From positions 1-32,039 of the forward strand of contig NZ_AXAI01000043.1 of the NCBI RefSeq assembly GCF_000472425.1: a stretch of DNA of 32,039 nucleotides, in the 5' to 3' direction. The notes under the pieces are model-generated. The model was not told the DNA's origin, ran no database searches, and saw nothing but the letters and a program-made list of their open reading frames with translations. The stretch's first letter is position 1; every line of letters begins with the position of its first letter. A program made the translations under genes and the position numbers. Source of the stretch: Bradyrhizobium sp. Tv2a-2 (GTDB lineage: Bacteria; Pseudomonadota; Alphaproteobacteria; Rhizobiales; Xanthobacteraceae). Positions 26,116 through 32,039 of the stretch are shown here, in pieces.

Positions 26116-27132
26116 TCATGTCAGCTTGCCCGTGTATTGCTCGAGCTTCTCCCAGGCTTCGTTGCCGTAGCTCTTCTGCCATTGGGCGTAGAAGCCTGTT
26201 TGCACCAACGCGCTGCGGAATTGCTTGGGATCGGGCGTGTTGAACACCATGCCTTTGCCCTTCAGCTCGCTCTCCAGCGAGCGGTCCATCGCCAGAAGAT
26301 CGGCACGCTCCTTCACCGCGGCTGCATCGAAGCTTTCGTTGAGGATGGAAAGCAGATCAGGCGGCAGGCCTGCGAGCGCGCGGCGATTGGCGATGACCCA
26401 ATAGCCGCTCCAGCAATGGTTGGTCAGCGCGCAATATTTCTGCACCTCGTAGAGCTTGCCGGTAGACACCTGCGCCAGCGGATTTTCCTGCCCCTCCACA
26501 ATGTGAGTCTGCAGCGCCGAATAGAGCTCGCTGTAGCTGATGCTGGAAGGCAAGGCGCCGAGGCCTGAGAACAGCGAGGTCAGAAGCGCAGTGACGGGGA
26601 CGCGGATCTTGAAGCCCTTGAGGTCGTCGACGGCATTGAGCTGGCGGCTTGAGGACGAGGTGATCTGGCGAAAGCCGTTGTCCCAGGTCTTCCGCATCGG
26701 CACGACGCCGGCCTTGCCGATGGCGTCGCGGACGAGATCGCCGACGGCGCCGTCCATTGCCGCCCAGACCTGGTCGTAGGACTGGAAGGCGAAGCCGACG
26801 CTGGGCAGGCCCGACAGCGGCACCAGGGTCGAGAGCGTCATGGAGGGCGCGGCGAGCAGCTCGATGCCGCCGGCCCGGAGCTGGGAGAGCATCTCCGGGT
26901 CGCCGCCGAGCTGGCTGTTGGCAAAGACAGTGACGGCCAGCCGGCCAGCGGACCGATCGCCCGCCTCCTTGGCCGCCTCGGCGAGCCGAACCGTCAGAGG
27001 ATGGGTATCGGGGGTGTTGACGCCGAGCTTGAACTCGAACTCGGCCGCGGCATTGGCCGGCCTGGCCAGAATTGCGGCCGCACAGACGGCCGAAGCCGAC
27101 CCGAGCAGGGCCCGGCGGGTCATTTTCTTCAT
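26116..27132 (-). CDS. TRAP transporter solute-binding protein (DctP family), orphan
   Basis: This 338-residue periplasmic binding protein has a signal sequence (MKKMTRRALLGSASAVCAAAILARPANA; twin arginine near the start, so Sec or Tat export). It then shows the DctP pattern: FKLGVNTPDTHPLTVRLAEAAKEAGDRSAGRLAVTVFANSQLGGDPEMLSQLRAGGIEL, a central KTWDNGFRQ/LKGFKIRVP motif with the arginine that binds carboxylates, and EGQENPLAQV. TRAP systems normally need a DctQ and a DctM membrane subunit, and neither is adjacent. GGGAGG lies 7 bp before the ATG. A possible extended -10 (TGGTATCAT on the minus strand, about 27207-27215) lies upstream. The ligand is unknown. Confidence 0.9.
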   Translation of the reverse strand: MKKMTRRALLGSASAVCAAAILARPANAAAEFEFKLGVNTPDTHPLTVRLAEAAKEAGDRSAGRLAVTVFANSQLGGDPEMLSQLRAGGIELLAAPSMTLSTLVPLSGLPSVGFAFQSYDQVWAAMDGAVGDLVRDAIGKAGVVPMRKTWDNGFRQITSSSSRQLNAVDDLKGFKIRVPVTALLTSLFSGLGALPSSISYSELYSALQTHIVEGQENPLAQVSTGKLYEVQKYCALTNHCWSGYWVIANRRALAGLPPDLLSILNESFDAAAVKERADLLAMDRSLESELKGKGMVFNTPDPKQFRSALVQTGFYAQWQKSYGNEAWEKLEQYTGKLT

Positions 27133-27272
27133 TTTTTTGCCTCCCGGGCGCTTGATTGCACCCCAGCGGCAGTTTCAGCCGAAGCAGTCTGACCCGCAAG
27201 GGCCGCATGATACCAGCCACACGCCCCCGCGAAACCATTTTGGGAAAACAACGAAACCGGGGTGAAACAGAG

Positions 27273-27316
27273 GGCGTCTATCCCTCCCATCAGACAGAAG
27301 GCGCTTCTGAGACGCC
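27273..27316 (+). other. Nested hairpin in the leader of the 64-residue protein gene
   Basis: An outer 7-bp stem (GGCGTCT at 27273 with AGACGCC at 27310) encloses an inner 5-bp hairpin (AGAAG-GCG-CTTCT at 27296-27308). It ends just before the GGGAGG ribosome site of the gene that starts at 27330, so it could influence translation. No known riboswitch class is recognised, and this may be chance. Confidence 0.3.
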
Positions 27317-27329
27317 TTGGGAGGCTAAG

Positions 27330-27524
27330 ATGAACCACTCCATTCATTCGGCGGACCGTGCGACCCACCTGAAGATCGTGGTGGTGGCGCTGGTTGCCGG
27401 TATCGCGGTGGCGGCGTTCGGTATCGCGACCCGCAACAACGTCGATTATTCGCAGACCGCCCGGGTAATCAAGGCCGACAAGCCGGTCATGGTGACAACC
27501 TCGAATACGACCGCCGTGCGCTAA
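27330..27524 (+). CDS. Conserved small membrane protein, 64 residues
   Basis: This short protein has one strongly hydrophobic helix (about residues 16-34, IVVVALVAGIAVAAFGIA) followed by a short hydrophilic tail rich in Thr, Val and Lys. The opening MNHSIHSADRATHLKIV and the tail with VIKADKPVMVTTSNT resemble small hypothetical proteins that I remember as common and multicopy in Bradyrhizobium. Function is unknown. The GGGAGG site 5 bp before the ATG and a strong terminator 30 bp after the stop mark it as a real single-gene unit, divergent from the TRAP-type gene. Confidence 0.75.
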   Translation: MNHSIHSADRATHLKIVVVALVAGIAVAAFGIATRNNVDYSQTARVIKADKPVMVTTSNTTAVR

Positions 27525-27555
27525 GCCAATCGGCCTCTCTCACGGAGTCTTGACG

Positions 27556-27579
27556 GGCCGCCTTTCCGGCGGCCTTTTT
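27556..27579 (+). terminator. Rho-independent terminator after the 64-residue protein gene
   Basis: GGCCGCC-TTTCC-GGCGGCC forms a 7-bp GC stem with a five-base loop and is followed at once by TTTTT. It lies 31 bp downstream of the stop codon at 27524. Confidence 0.85.
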
Positions 27580-27638
27580 GCTGGGCCGCTGACCGCAATG
27601 GAGAACCCGGAGACTACTGCTGCAAGCCCTTGATTTAA

Positions 27639-27722
27639 TGGCGGCAGAAACCGGGCTCGAACCCGAGACCTCCGCCGTCACAGGGGCGGTAAAGGCGCTG
27701 CAACAGTTGAATAAGACTGTCC
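27639..27722 (-). pseudogene. Degenerate tRNA-like sequence
   Basis: On the minus strand the 3' half looks like a tRNA: an anticodon-arm-like hairpin CCGCC-CCTGTGAC-GGCGG with an eight-base loop (one too many), the variable bases AGGTC, a T arm with GGTTCGAGCCC, and an acceptor-like end CTGCCGCCA. The D arm (TTCAACTGTTGCAGCG) is only a weak match to the usual TAGCTCAGTTGGTTAGAGCG pattern, and the 5' acceptor strand does not pair well. I read it as a tRNA remnant or partial copy, perhaps left by element integration. No functional tRNA is claimed. Confidence 0.4.
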
Positions 27723-28179
27723 GCGCTGAGCGGTATTCGGCGATGTCAACAAATGACGCATGGGCCAAGGAAGAGACGCGGCTTCGTCTCCCGGAGGAGC
27801 CAAGCCGCGTCAGGCCGACGGATTGGGCTGGAGGCTCAACGGCCGTCGACCCGTGAATCAATCACTGGGCGGACGCGCAGTTCCTACGGCGGCCTCACTA
27901 CGCCGCCCGGTTGCCGGTGCAGCAAATTTGGGAAACAGCCGAGCCGCGAGCGACGGAAATCGATGCTTGACTGCGACGTGCCGTCGATTGCTCCGGCGAT
28001 CGAGGACGTGATGATATGAACGCCGATGAGCCCGCGGCTGCAGACTGGCCCCTGAACGCGTGCCCGGATCCCGGTTCCGCGCCAGAATGAATCCCCCGCG
28101 TTGCCGGATTTGGGTCGCATTGCAACCCAAGTCGCGGCCAAAGGTCGTGCCCGGGCGGGGCGCAACACCGGGGGTTTCC
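27723..28179. other. Stretch without a recognised gene
   Basis: About 450 bp between the tRNA-like sequence and the secreted protein gene. Open frames exist on both strands but none shows a recognisable domain or a good ribosome site. The 3' part would contain the promoter of the gene starting at 28180, but I see no clear -35/-10 pair. Confidence 0.5.
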
Positions 28180-29091
28180 ATGTCCGGTCATTTGCGATTT
28201 TACTTTGTCGCTTTTCTCCTCGTAGGTCTCTCGACGTCGCCGGCATCCTCGAATCCCTTCGACGCCTTGTTCAATTCCGCTCCCGCAGAAGCCACTGCGC
28301 CCGCTCCGGCAGAAACCACTGCCCCCGCTCCCACCGAAGAGGGGTGCTTGCCGCAACCCGGCAAGTCGACGGCCGAGGGCCAGCACTGGGTCTATCGTTA
28401 CGACGGCCACCGCAAATGCTGGTTTCAGGCCGCCGAGGCGACCGTGAAGAAATCGGCTCGTCACGCCGCGAAACCTCGTGCTGCCGATCCCAAAGAAAAC
28501 GACTCCGCGCCGCGCAACCGGAGAGCGGTCGTCGATGCCCGCACGGAGCTGCTAGGCCCCGCGCCGTCGGAAGCGCCCCAGCCAACGCCGCCCGCCCCCC
28601 GAACTCAGCTGGTCGATGCCGCTCCGGTCCCGCTTACGGCGGACGCAGCGCCGCAAGCGCCGGCATCAGTCGTTACCGAGCCCGCGACCAATCGGCTCAC
28701 GGCCGACCAACCAATGCCACGTCAAGTTGATGTGGACGCGCTTCTGGCTGCTGCTCCACCCGCCGGCGATGCGGCCGCCACCGTACCTCCAGCGAGCCAG
28801 GTTGCCGGTTCCAACCCTGACACGGGCGGCGGCGGGGGCGGATGGACGGCAACCTGGCCCGGTCTGCTACTGATGGCGCTCGGGCTTGCCCTCCTCCTAC
28901 GCGTCCTCCGCGCGAGCCGGACGGTTCGGGTGGACGGTGTCGTCCGGGCTATTTCTCCATCGGTGGAGGGAGCTGGCGGCCATCGCAGACGACGGGCTCG
29001 GGAGCCGGTGTTCGCCTTCGGTCCGGCTAGATTTGATCGTCCGGCGGACAAAAGCCTTTTTAGGCCGCGCAACGCAAGGCCGGCAATCTAA
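28180..29091 (+). CDS. Secreted Pro/Ala-rich protein with C-terminal membrane helix
   Basis: This 303-residue protein has a signal peptide (FYFVAFLLVGLSTSPASS, about residues 7-24), a short conserved-looking block (GCLPQPGKSTAEGQHWVYRYDGHRKCWFQAAE, with two cysteines), a long disordered Pro/Ala/Thr-rich region, a Gly run (GGGGGG), and a hydrophobic helix near residues 225-245 (WPGLLLMALGLALLLRVLRA) followed by an Arg-rich tail. The block with YRYDGHRKCW resembles one found in several uncharacterised rhizobial envelope proteins (from memory). It is probably anchored in the inner membrane with its bulk outside the cytoplasm. GGGGG lies before the ATG. Function is unknown. Confidence 0.65.
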   Translation: MSGHLRFYFVAFLLVGLSTSPASSNPFDALFNSAPAEATAPAPAETTAPAPTEEGCLPQPGKSTAEGQHWVYRYDGHRKCWFQAAEATVKKSARHAAKPRAADPKENDSAPRNRRAVVDARTELLGPAPSEAPQPTPPAPRTQLVDAAPVPLTADAAPQAPASVVTEPATNRLTADQPMPRQVDVDALLAAAPPAGDAAATVPPASQVAGSNPDTGGGGGGWTATWPGLLLMALGLALLLRVLRASRTVRVDGVVRAISPSVEGAGGHRRRRAREPVFAFGPARFDRPADKSLFRPRNARPAI

Positions 29092-29102
29092 GAGAGCGCC
29101 TG

Positions 29103-29237
29103 TCAGCTCTCCAGAAATGCCTTCTTCTGCATCAGCCCTTCGCGCTCCAGCACCGCTTTGGGATAGAGAAGGCCATCGGCTGTCACCAGATCGAGCGGCC
29201 CGTCCTGACTTCGCATTCGGGGCCAATTCCAGACTCA
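29103..29237 (-). pseudogene. Coding remnant, C-terminal fragment of unknown protein
   Basis: A short minus-strand frame ends at a TGA at 29103 and reads, in part, RMRSQDGPLDLVTADGLLYP then KAVLEREGLMQKKAFLES. It is too short to be a whole gene but has protein-like composition and mostly G/C third positions. It lies just downstream of the ABC-type binding protein gene on the same strand and looks like the last about 45 residues of a gene whose front part has been lost. I do not recognise the family. Confidence 0.35.
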
Positions 29238-29257
29238 TGCATCGAAGCAATTGCGCC

Positions 29258-30238
29258 CTATTCGATCACTTCGTCAGCGCGCGCGAGCACGGTCGGGGGA
29301 ATGGTGATGTCCAGTGCTTTCGCAGTCTTCAGGTTGAAAACCATCAAGTATCTGGACGCCTGCTCGACTGGCAGCTCAGCCGGGCTGGTGCCTTTGAAAA
29401 TTTTGTCAATATAGGATGCGGCACGTCGATACAGATCGTTTAAATCCGCGCCATAACTGACAAGACCACCCGCGTCCACGTTCGCTCTGTTTGCGAAGAT
29501 CTCCGGCAACCGATGCTTCATCTGAAGGTCGGCCAGGAGTGCGCCCTGTGCGGTGTAGAGTGGTGAAGATAAGACGAGAACACCACTGACCCGTTCTCGC
29601 GACATCGTCGCGAACGCTTCCTGGATCTCGGAGACAGTTCCAGCTTGAGCCAAGACCAGTTGGACTCCAAGCTTGTCGCTTACAGCCTCAACCGCCCTTA
29701 CCGCAGATGGGTGCGACGGCGTCGTGGGATTCCAGAGAACACCAATCCGAACCGCGTCGGACAACGTTTCCCTCAAAATCTCCAGCTCTTTGACGGAGAT
29801 CTCCGTGAGAAGCATCGACATGCCGGTGATATTTCCGCCAGGGCGCGAGAGGCTCGCGACATCTCCCAGGCCGACCGGGTCGGCATGTTGAGCGAAGACA
29901 ATGGGGATCGTGTTTGTCGCACGTCGGGCGGGCTCCACCTGCGTTGAGGCGGGCGCAAAGATAACATCGACGTTCATTCGAACGAGTTGGGTTGCGAGAT
30001 CAAACGTTTGGTCGGCTCGCTCCGCCCATCGGAACTCAATCGCGATGTCCTTGCCATCGACATAGCCGAGATCGCGCAGGCCGCTCCGCAGAGCCTCAAC
30101 TTCGCTCGTCCAACTGGAGGCAGGGCCAAATCCCAGGTATCCGATCCGCCGCACCTTTGTCGCTTGCTGCGCTCGCGCCGCAAGCGGCCAGAGAGCCGCC
30201 GCACTACCAAAAAACGTAACGAAATCGCGCCGTCTCAT
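29258..30238 (-). CDS. ABC transporter substrate-binding protein (PF04392 type), orphan
   Basis: This 326-residue binding protein belongs to the ABC_sub_bind group. The N-terminus MRRRDFVTFFGSAAALWPLA looks like a twin-arginine signal ending in ARAQQ, followed by the family opening VRRIGYLGFG and, later, the ending LVSYGADLNDLYRRAASYIDKIFKGTSPAELPVEQASRYLMVFNLKTAKALDITIPP. I chose the ATG at 30238; an upstream start at 30277 would put 13 extra residues before the twin arginine. No permease or ATPase gene is adjacent, which is common for this family in rhizobia (from memory). Ligand unknown. Confidence 0.88.
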   Translation of the reverse strand: MRRRDFVTFFGSAAALWPLAARAQQATKVRRIGYLGFGPASSWTSEVEALRSGLRDLGYVDGKDIAIEFRWAERADQTFDLATQLVRMNVDVIFAPASTQVEPARRATNTIPIVFAQHADPVGLGDVASLSRPGGNITGMSMLLTEISVKELEILRETLSDAVRIGVLWNPTTPSHPSAVRAVEAVSDKLGVQLVLAQAGTVSEIQEAFATMSRERVSGVLVLSSPLYTAQGALLADLQMKHRLPEIFANRANVDAGGLVSYGADLNDLYRRAASYIDKIFKGTSPAELPVEQASRYLMVFNLKTAKALDITIPPTVLARADEVIE

Positions 30239-30304
30239 ATCCGCCACTCGCGCAGGTTCGCCGCTCGAATTAGCCAAGGTTCAGCATGACGAAATCATGC
30301 CCTC

Positions 30305-30358
30305 TCATTCGATCACCTTGTCGGCGCTCGGCAACAATTCTGCTTCAAAGGCGGTAAT
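30305..30358 (-). pseudogene. C-terminal remnant of a second ABC-type binding protein
   Basis: The minus strand reads ITAFEAELLPSADKVIE then a stop at 30305. This matches the family ending of the neighbouring protein (ARADEVIE-stop), and 18 of 21 bases around the stop are identical between the two sites (29259 region and 30307 region). Nothing of the family is recognisable further upstream. It looks like the tail of a tandem paralogue that was deleted. Confidence 0.4.
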
Positions 30359-30825
30359 CTAGGCCTATGACGGAGATTTGGATAGCGGAACAGAAAGCCA
30401 ATGTCGCAGATGGGTCTTTGCGTCGCTGTCCCTCAAGCGCGCGCAACCGCCGATGTCTGCTTCACCCCCGGACGCGACTGAATTATTGTGTTGCCGCGAA
30501 ATGTCGCGAAGGGCCATGTGTGGACGGCTCCGGGTTGGCAAGAAGAATCTTCACTTCGCAGTAATGGTCGGAGCAGCCATGTGTTCGGCCTGTTTGCGCG
30601 GTACTCATGACCGCTGGCCATAATGCCCTCCGCGGATCAGGTCCCGGTCAAAAGCACGCATTCGATGATGCTGTGGCCCGTGTGGGTTGTCCTGATCGCC
30701 GGATCGACCGGCACTGCATTAAGTGCTGTTCGCCTTCCCAACCATTACGTCACGCCGGGGCTCTCGCGCCGGTGGAGGAGCCGTCAACAGCATCAGAAGC
30801 AGACCTTCAAGGCTTTAGGCGTTCC
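30359..30825. other. Stretch without a recognised gene
   Basis: About 470 bp between the binding-protein remnant and the FAD-oxidase pseudogene. Several open frames of 60-150 codons exist on both strands, but none shows a recognisable domain, and the longest run into the pseudogene in the wrong frame. The base composition looks less GC-rich than the nuo region. It probably consists of decayed sequence. Confidence 0.5.
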
Positions 30826-31800
30826 CTATATGACCTTTCCGGGATTCATAATGTCGTCCGGATCGAACGAGCGCTTGAGCGTTCGCATTACCCCGACCGC
30901 AGCCTCCCCAAACTCCGGAACAAGGAAATGCTTCTTGCCCTCGCCAATCCCGTGTTCGCCGGTACAGGTCCCGTCCAAGGCGATCGCCAGCTCCGCTAGC
31001 CGTTCGATGAAAGCCTTGGCACGCGCGATCTCATCTAAATCATCCATCATGACCATTAAGCTGGCGTGAAAATTTCCGTCACCTACGTGGCCGACGATCG
31101 GCGCGATCAATCCAGCCCGCTCAATCTCTTGCTTGGCAGCATTGACGCATTCCGCGAGCCGCGAGATCGGCACGCACACGTCGGTAACGACCACCTTGGC
31201 GCCAGCGCGATATGATGTAATCGCCCAGAACATGTCGTGCCGAGCCTGCCACAGCCGAGTTCGGTCCTCCGGCGCCCTCGTCCATTCGAAGCCACCGCTC
31301 CCGAATTCGGTAGCGATCTCACCGAACCGCGTCGCTTGTTCGGCAACCCCTGTCTCGGAGCCGTGAAACTCAAGAAAAAGCATAGGTTGCTCGGGAAGGT
31401 TCAGTTTCGAGTATGCATTGCTGACGCGCACCTGCATCTCGTCCAGAAGTTCGACCCGTGCAATTGGAATACCCGACTGGATCGCTGTGATGGCAGCCCG
31501 GCAGGCTTCATCAACCGAAGGAAAGCGGCAAACAGCGGCGGACATTGCTTCGGGAATGCCGTGCAGCTTCAATGTGAGTTCGGTGATAACCCCGAGCGTG
31601 CCTTCCGCTCCAACGATCAGCCGTGTCAAATCGTACCCGGCCGAAGTCTTCCGCGCGCGACGTGCCGTGGTCATCAGCTCACCGTTTGGCAAGACGACCT
31701 TCAAGGACAGAACGTTGTCCTTCATCGTGCCGTACCGCACCGTGGTCGTTCCCGATGCGCCTGTCGAGGCCATGCCACCTAGCGAAGCGTCGGCAGAGCT
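30826..31800 (-). pseudogene. FAD-linked oxidase (GlcD / D-2-hydroxyacid dehydrogenase type), N-terminus lost
   Basis: About 325 residues of an FAD-linked oxidase remain, roughly the C-terminal two thirds of a protein usually 450-480 residues long. It resumes inside the FAD-binding domain at SADASLGGMASTGASGTTTVRYGTM, then shows GAEGTLGVITELTLKL, the metal site HVGDGNFH, and the C-terminal TGEHGIGEGK and SFDPDDIMNPGK motifs. These enzymes oxidise D-lactate, glycolate or related 2-hydroxyacids. The homology breaks off near 31800; the frame stays open for about 25 more codons into an IS256-family end. The first half of the FAD-binding domain is therefore missing and the product should be inactive. 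Confidence 0.85.
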
Positions 31801-32039
31801 ATGGCCGAAACTGGGTGATGACGGGTTGAGAGAGGCGGCGTATCGAGGCGGGTGTCGAGCCTGCCAGAACCTCAAGGAGAGCGATACGCCATGACCGAGA
31901 CTACCAACGTTTTTGCTTTTCGTCAGCCCTCCGCGGTTGACGATCCACTGACCGATATCCTCCGCGCCGGGGCGCGCGACCTGCTCGCCAGGGCGGTCGA
32001 GATCGAGGTCGACACGTTTCTGGCCAGCACGTCCGAGCT
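31801..32039 (+). mobile_element. IS256-family insertion sequence, left end (continues beyond window)
   Basis: This is the start of an IS256-type element, recognised by its transposase gene at 31891. The outer boundary is not exact. It should lie between about 31798 and 31815, where the homology of the oxidase stops. The terminal inverted repeat cannot be defined because the other end is out of the window. The insertion truncated the FAD-linked oxidase. Confidence 0.7.
31891..32039 (+). CDS. IS256-family (mutator-like) transposase, N-terminal part (cut by window edge)
   Basis: The frame from the ATG at 31891 gives MTETTNVFAFRQPSAVDDPL then TDILRAGARDLLARAVEIEV and DTFLAST, the standard opening of rhizobial IS256-family transposases (the block ending in the helix before E-V-x-x-F-L). 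AAGGAGAG lies 9 bp upstream as a ribosome site. The catalytic DDE domain lies beyond the window, so completeness cannot be judged. Confidence 0.85.
   Translation, partial: MTETTNVFAFRQPSAVDDPLTDILRAGARDLLARAVEIEVDTFLASTSE

Noticed and set aside
27753..28019. Plus-strand frames of 80-90 codons between the tRNA-like sequence and the secreted protein gene
   Set aside because: Arg/Ser-rich with no domain and no convincing start; two such frames overlap each other in different phases, as expected for noncoding high-GC DNA.
30623..31069. Plus-strand frame of 148 codons with a short hydrophobic N-terminal stretch
   Set aside because: Most of it is antisense to the FAD-oxidase pseudogene and the front part has no recognised domain or good ribosome site.

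Overview
The window looks like a chromosome segment from an alphaproteobacterium of the Bradyrhizobium type. The reasons are high GC with strong G/C at third codon positions, an alphaproteobacterial 14-gene nuo cluster followed by birA, an RNase J gene, a methylmalonyl-CoA epimerase gene and a DUF1467 gene, and several small proteins typical of that group. The genus is an inference from protein resemblance, not a computed placement.

Region 1 (1-240) is the transposase end of an IS481-family element. Its tip lies at about 233 and is followed by TCTAGT, which fits the NCTAGN target known for IS481. Region 2 (248-18935, all minus strand) is one long, tightly packed gene run. Read in transcription order it is nuoA, B, C, D, an FkbM-type methyltransferase gene, nuoE, a 15-codon ORF, nuoF, G, H, I, J, K, L, M, N, birA, RNase J, epimerase, DUF1467. 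Most junctions overlap or abut (ATGA, TGATG), which suggests one transcription unit with translational coupling. It encodes respiratory complex I plus biotin-protein ligase, mRNA decay and propionyl-CoA pathway functions. Two unusual points are the methyltransferase gene coupled to nuoD and a His/Asp-rich insertion near the N-terminus of NuoL.

Region 3 (19164-22338) is a small catabolic-looking module: a MarR-type regulator (minus), a divergent Rieske non-heme iron oxygenase and an MFS transporter (both plus). Palindromic sequences lie between the divergent genes. No ferredoxin or reductase partner is present. Region 4 (22307-26101, minus) is an iron-uptake operon: a TonB-dependent siderophore receptor, a PepSY-type membrane protein and a 74-residue membrane protein. 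It is preceded by an unusual array of TCTTAGAG units spaced exactly 12 bp apart that also forms a near-palindrome, a good candidate operator.

Region 5 (26116-29260) holds a TRAP-type solute-binding protein without its permease genes, a 64-residue membrane protein followed by a clear terminator, a degenerate tRNA-like sequence, and a secreted Pro/Ala-rich protein with a C-terminal membrane anchor. Region 6 (29100-32039) is accessory and partly decayed. It has an orphan ABC-type substrate-binding protein flanked by coding remnants, a stretch of about 500 bp with no recognisable gene, a GlcD-type FAD-linked oxidase that has lost its N-terminus, and the start of the IS256-family element that truncated it. 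I saw no CRISPR array, rRNA, intact tRNA or riboswitch.
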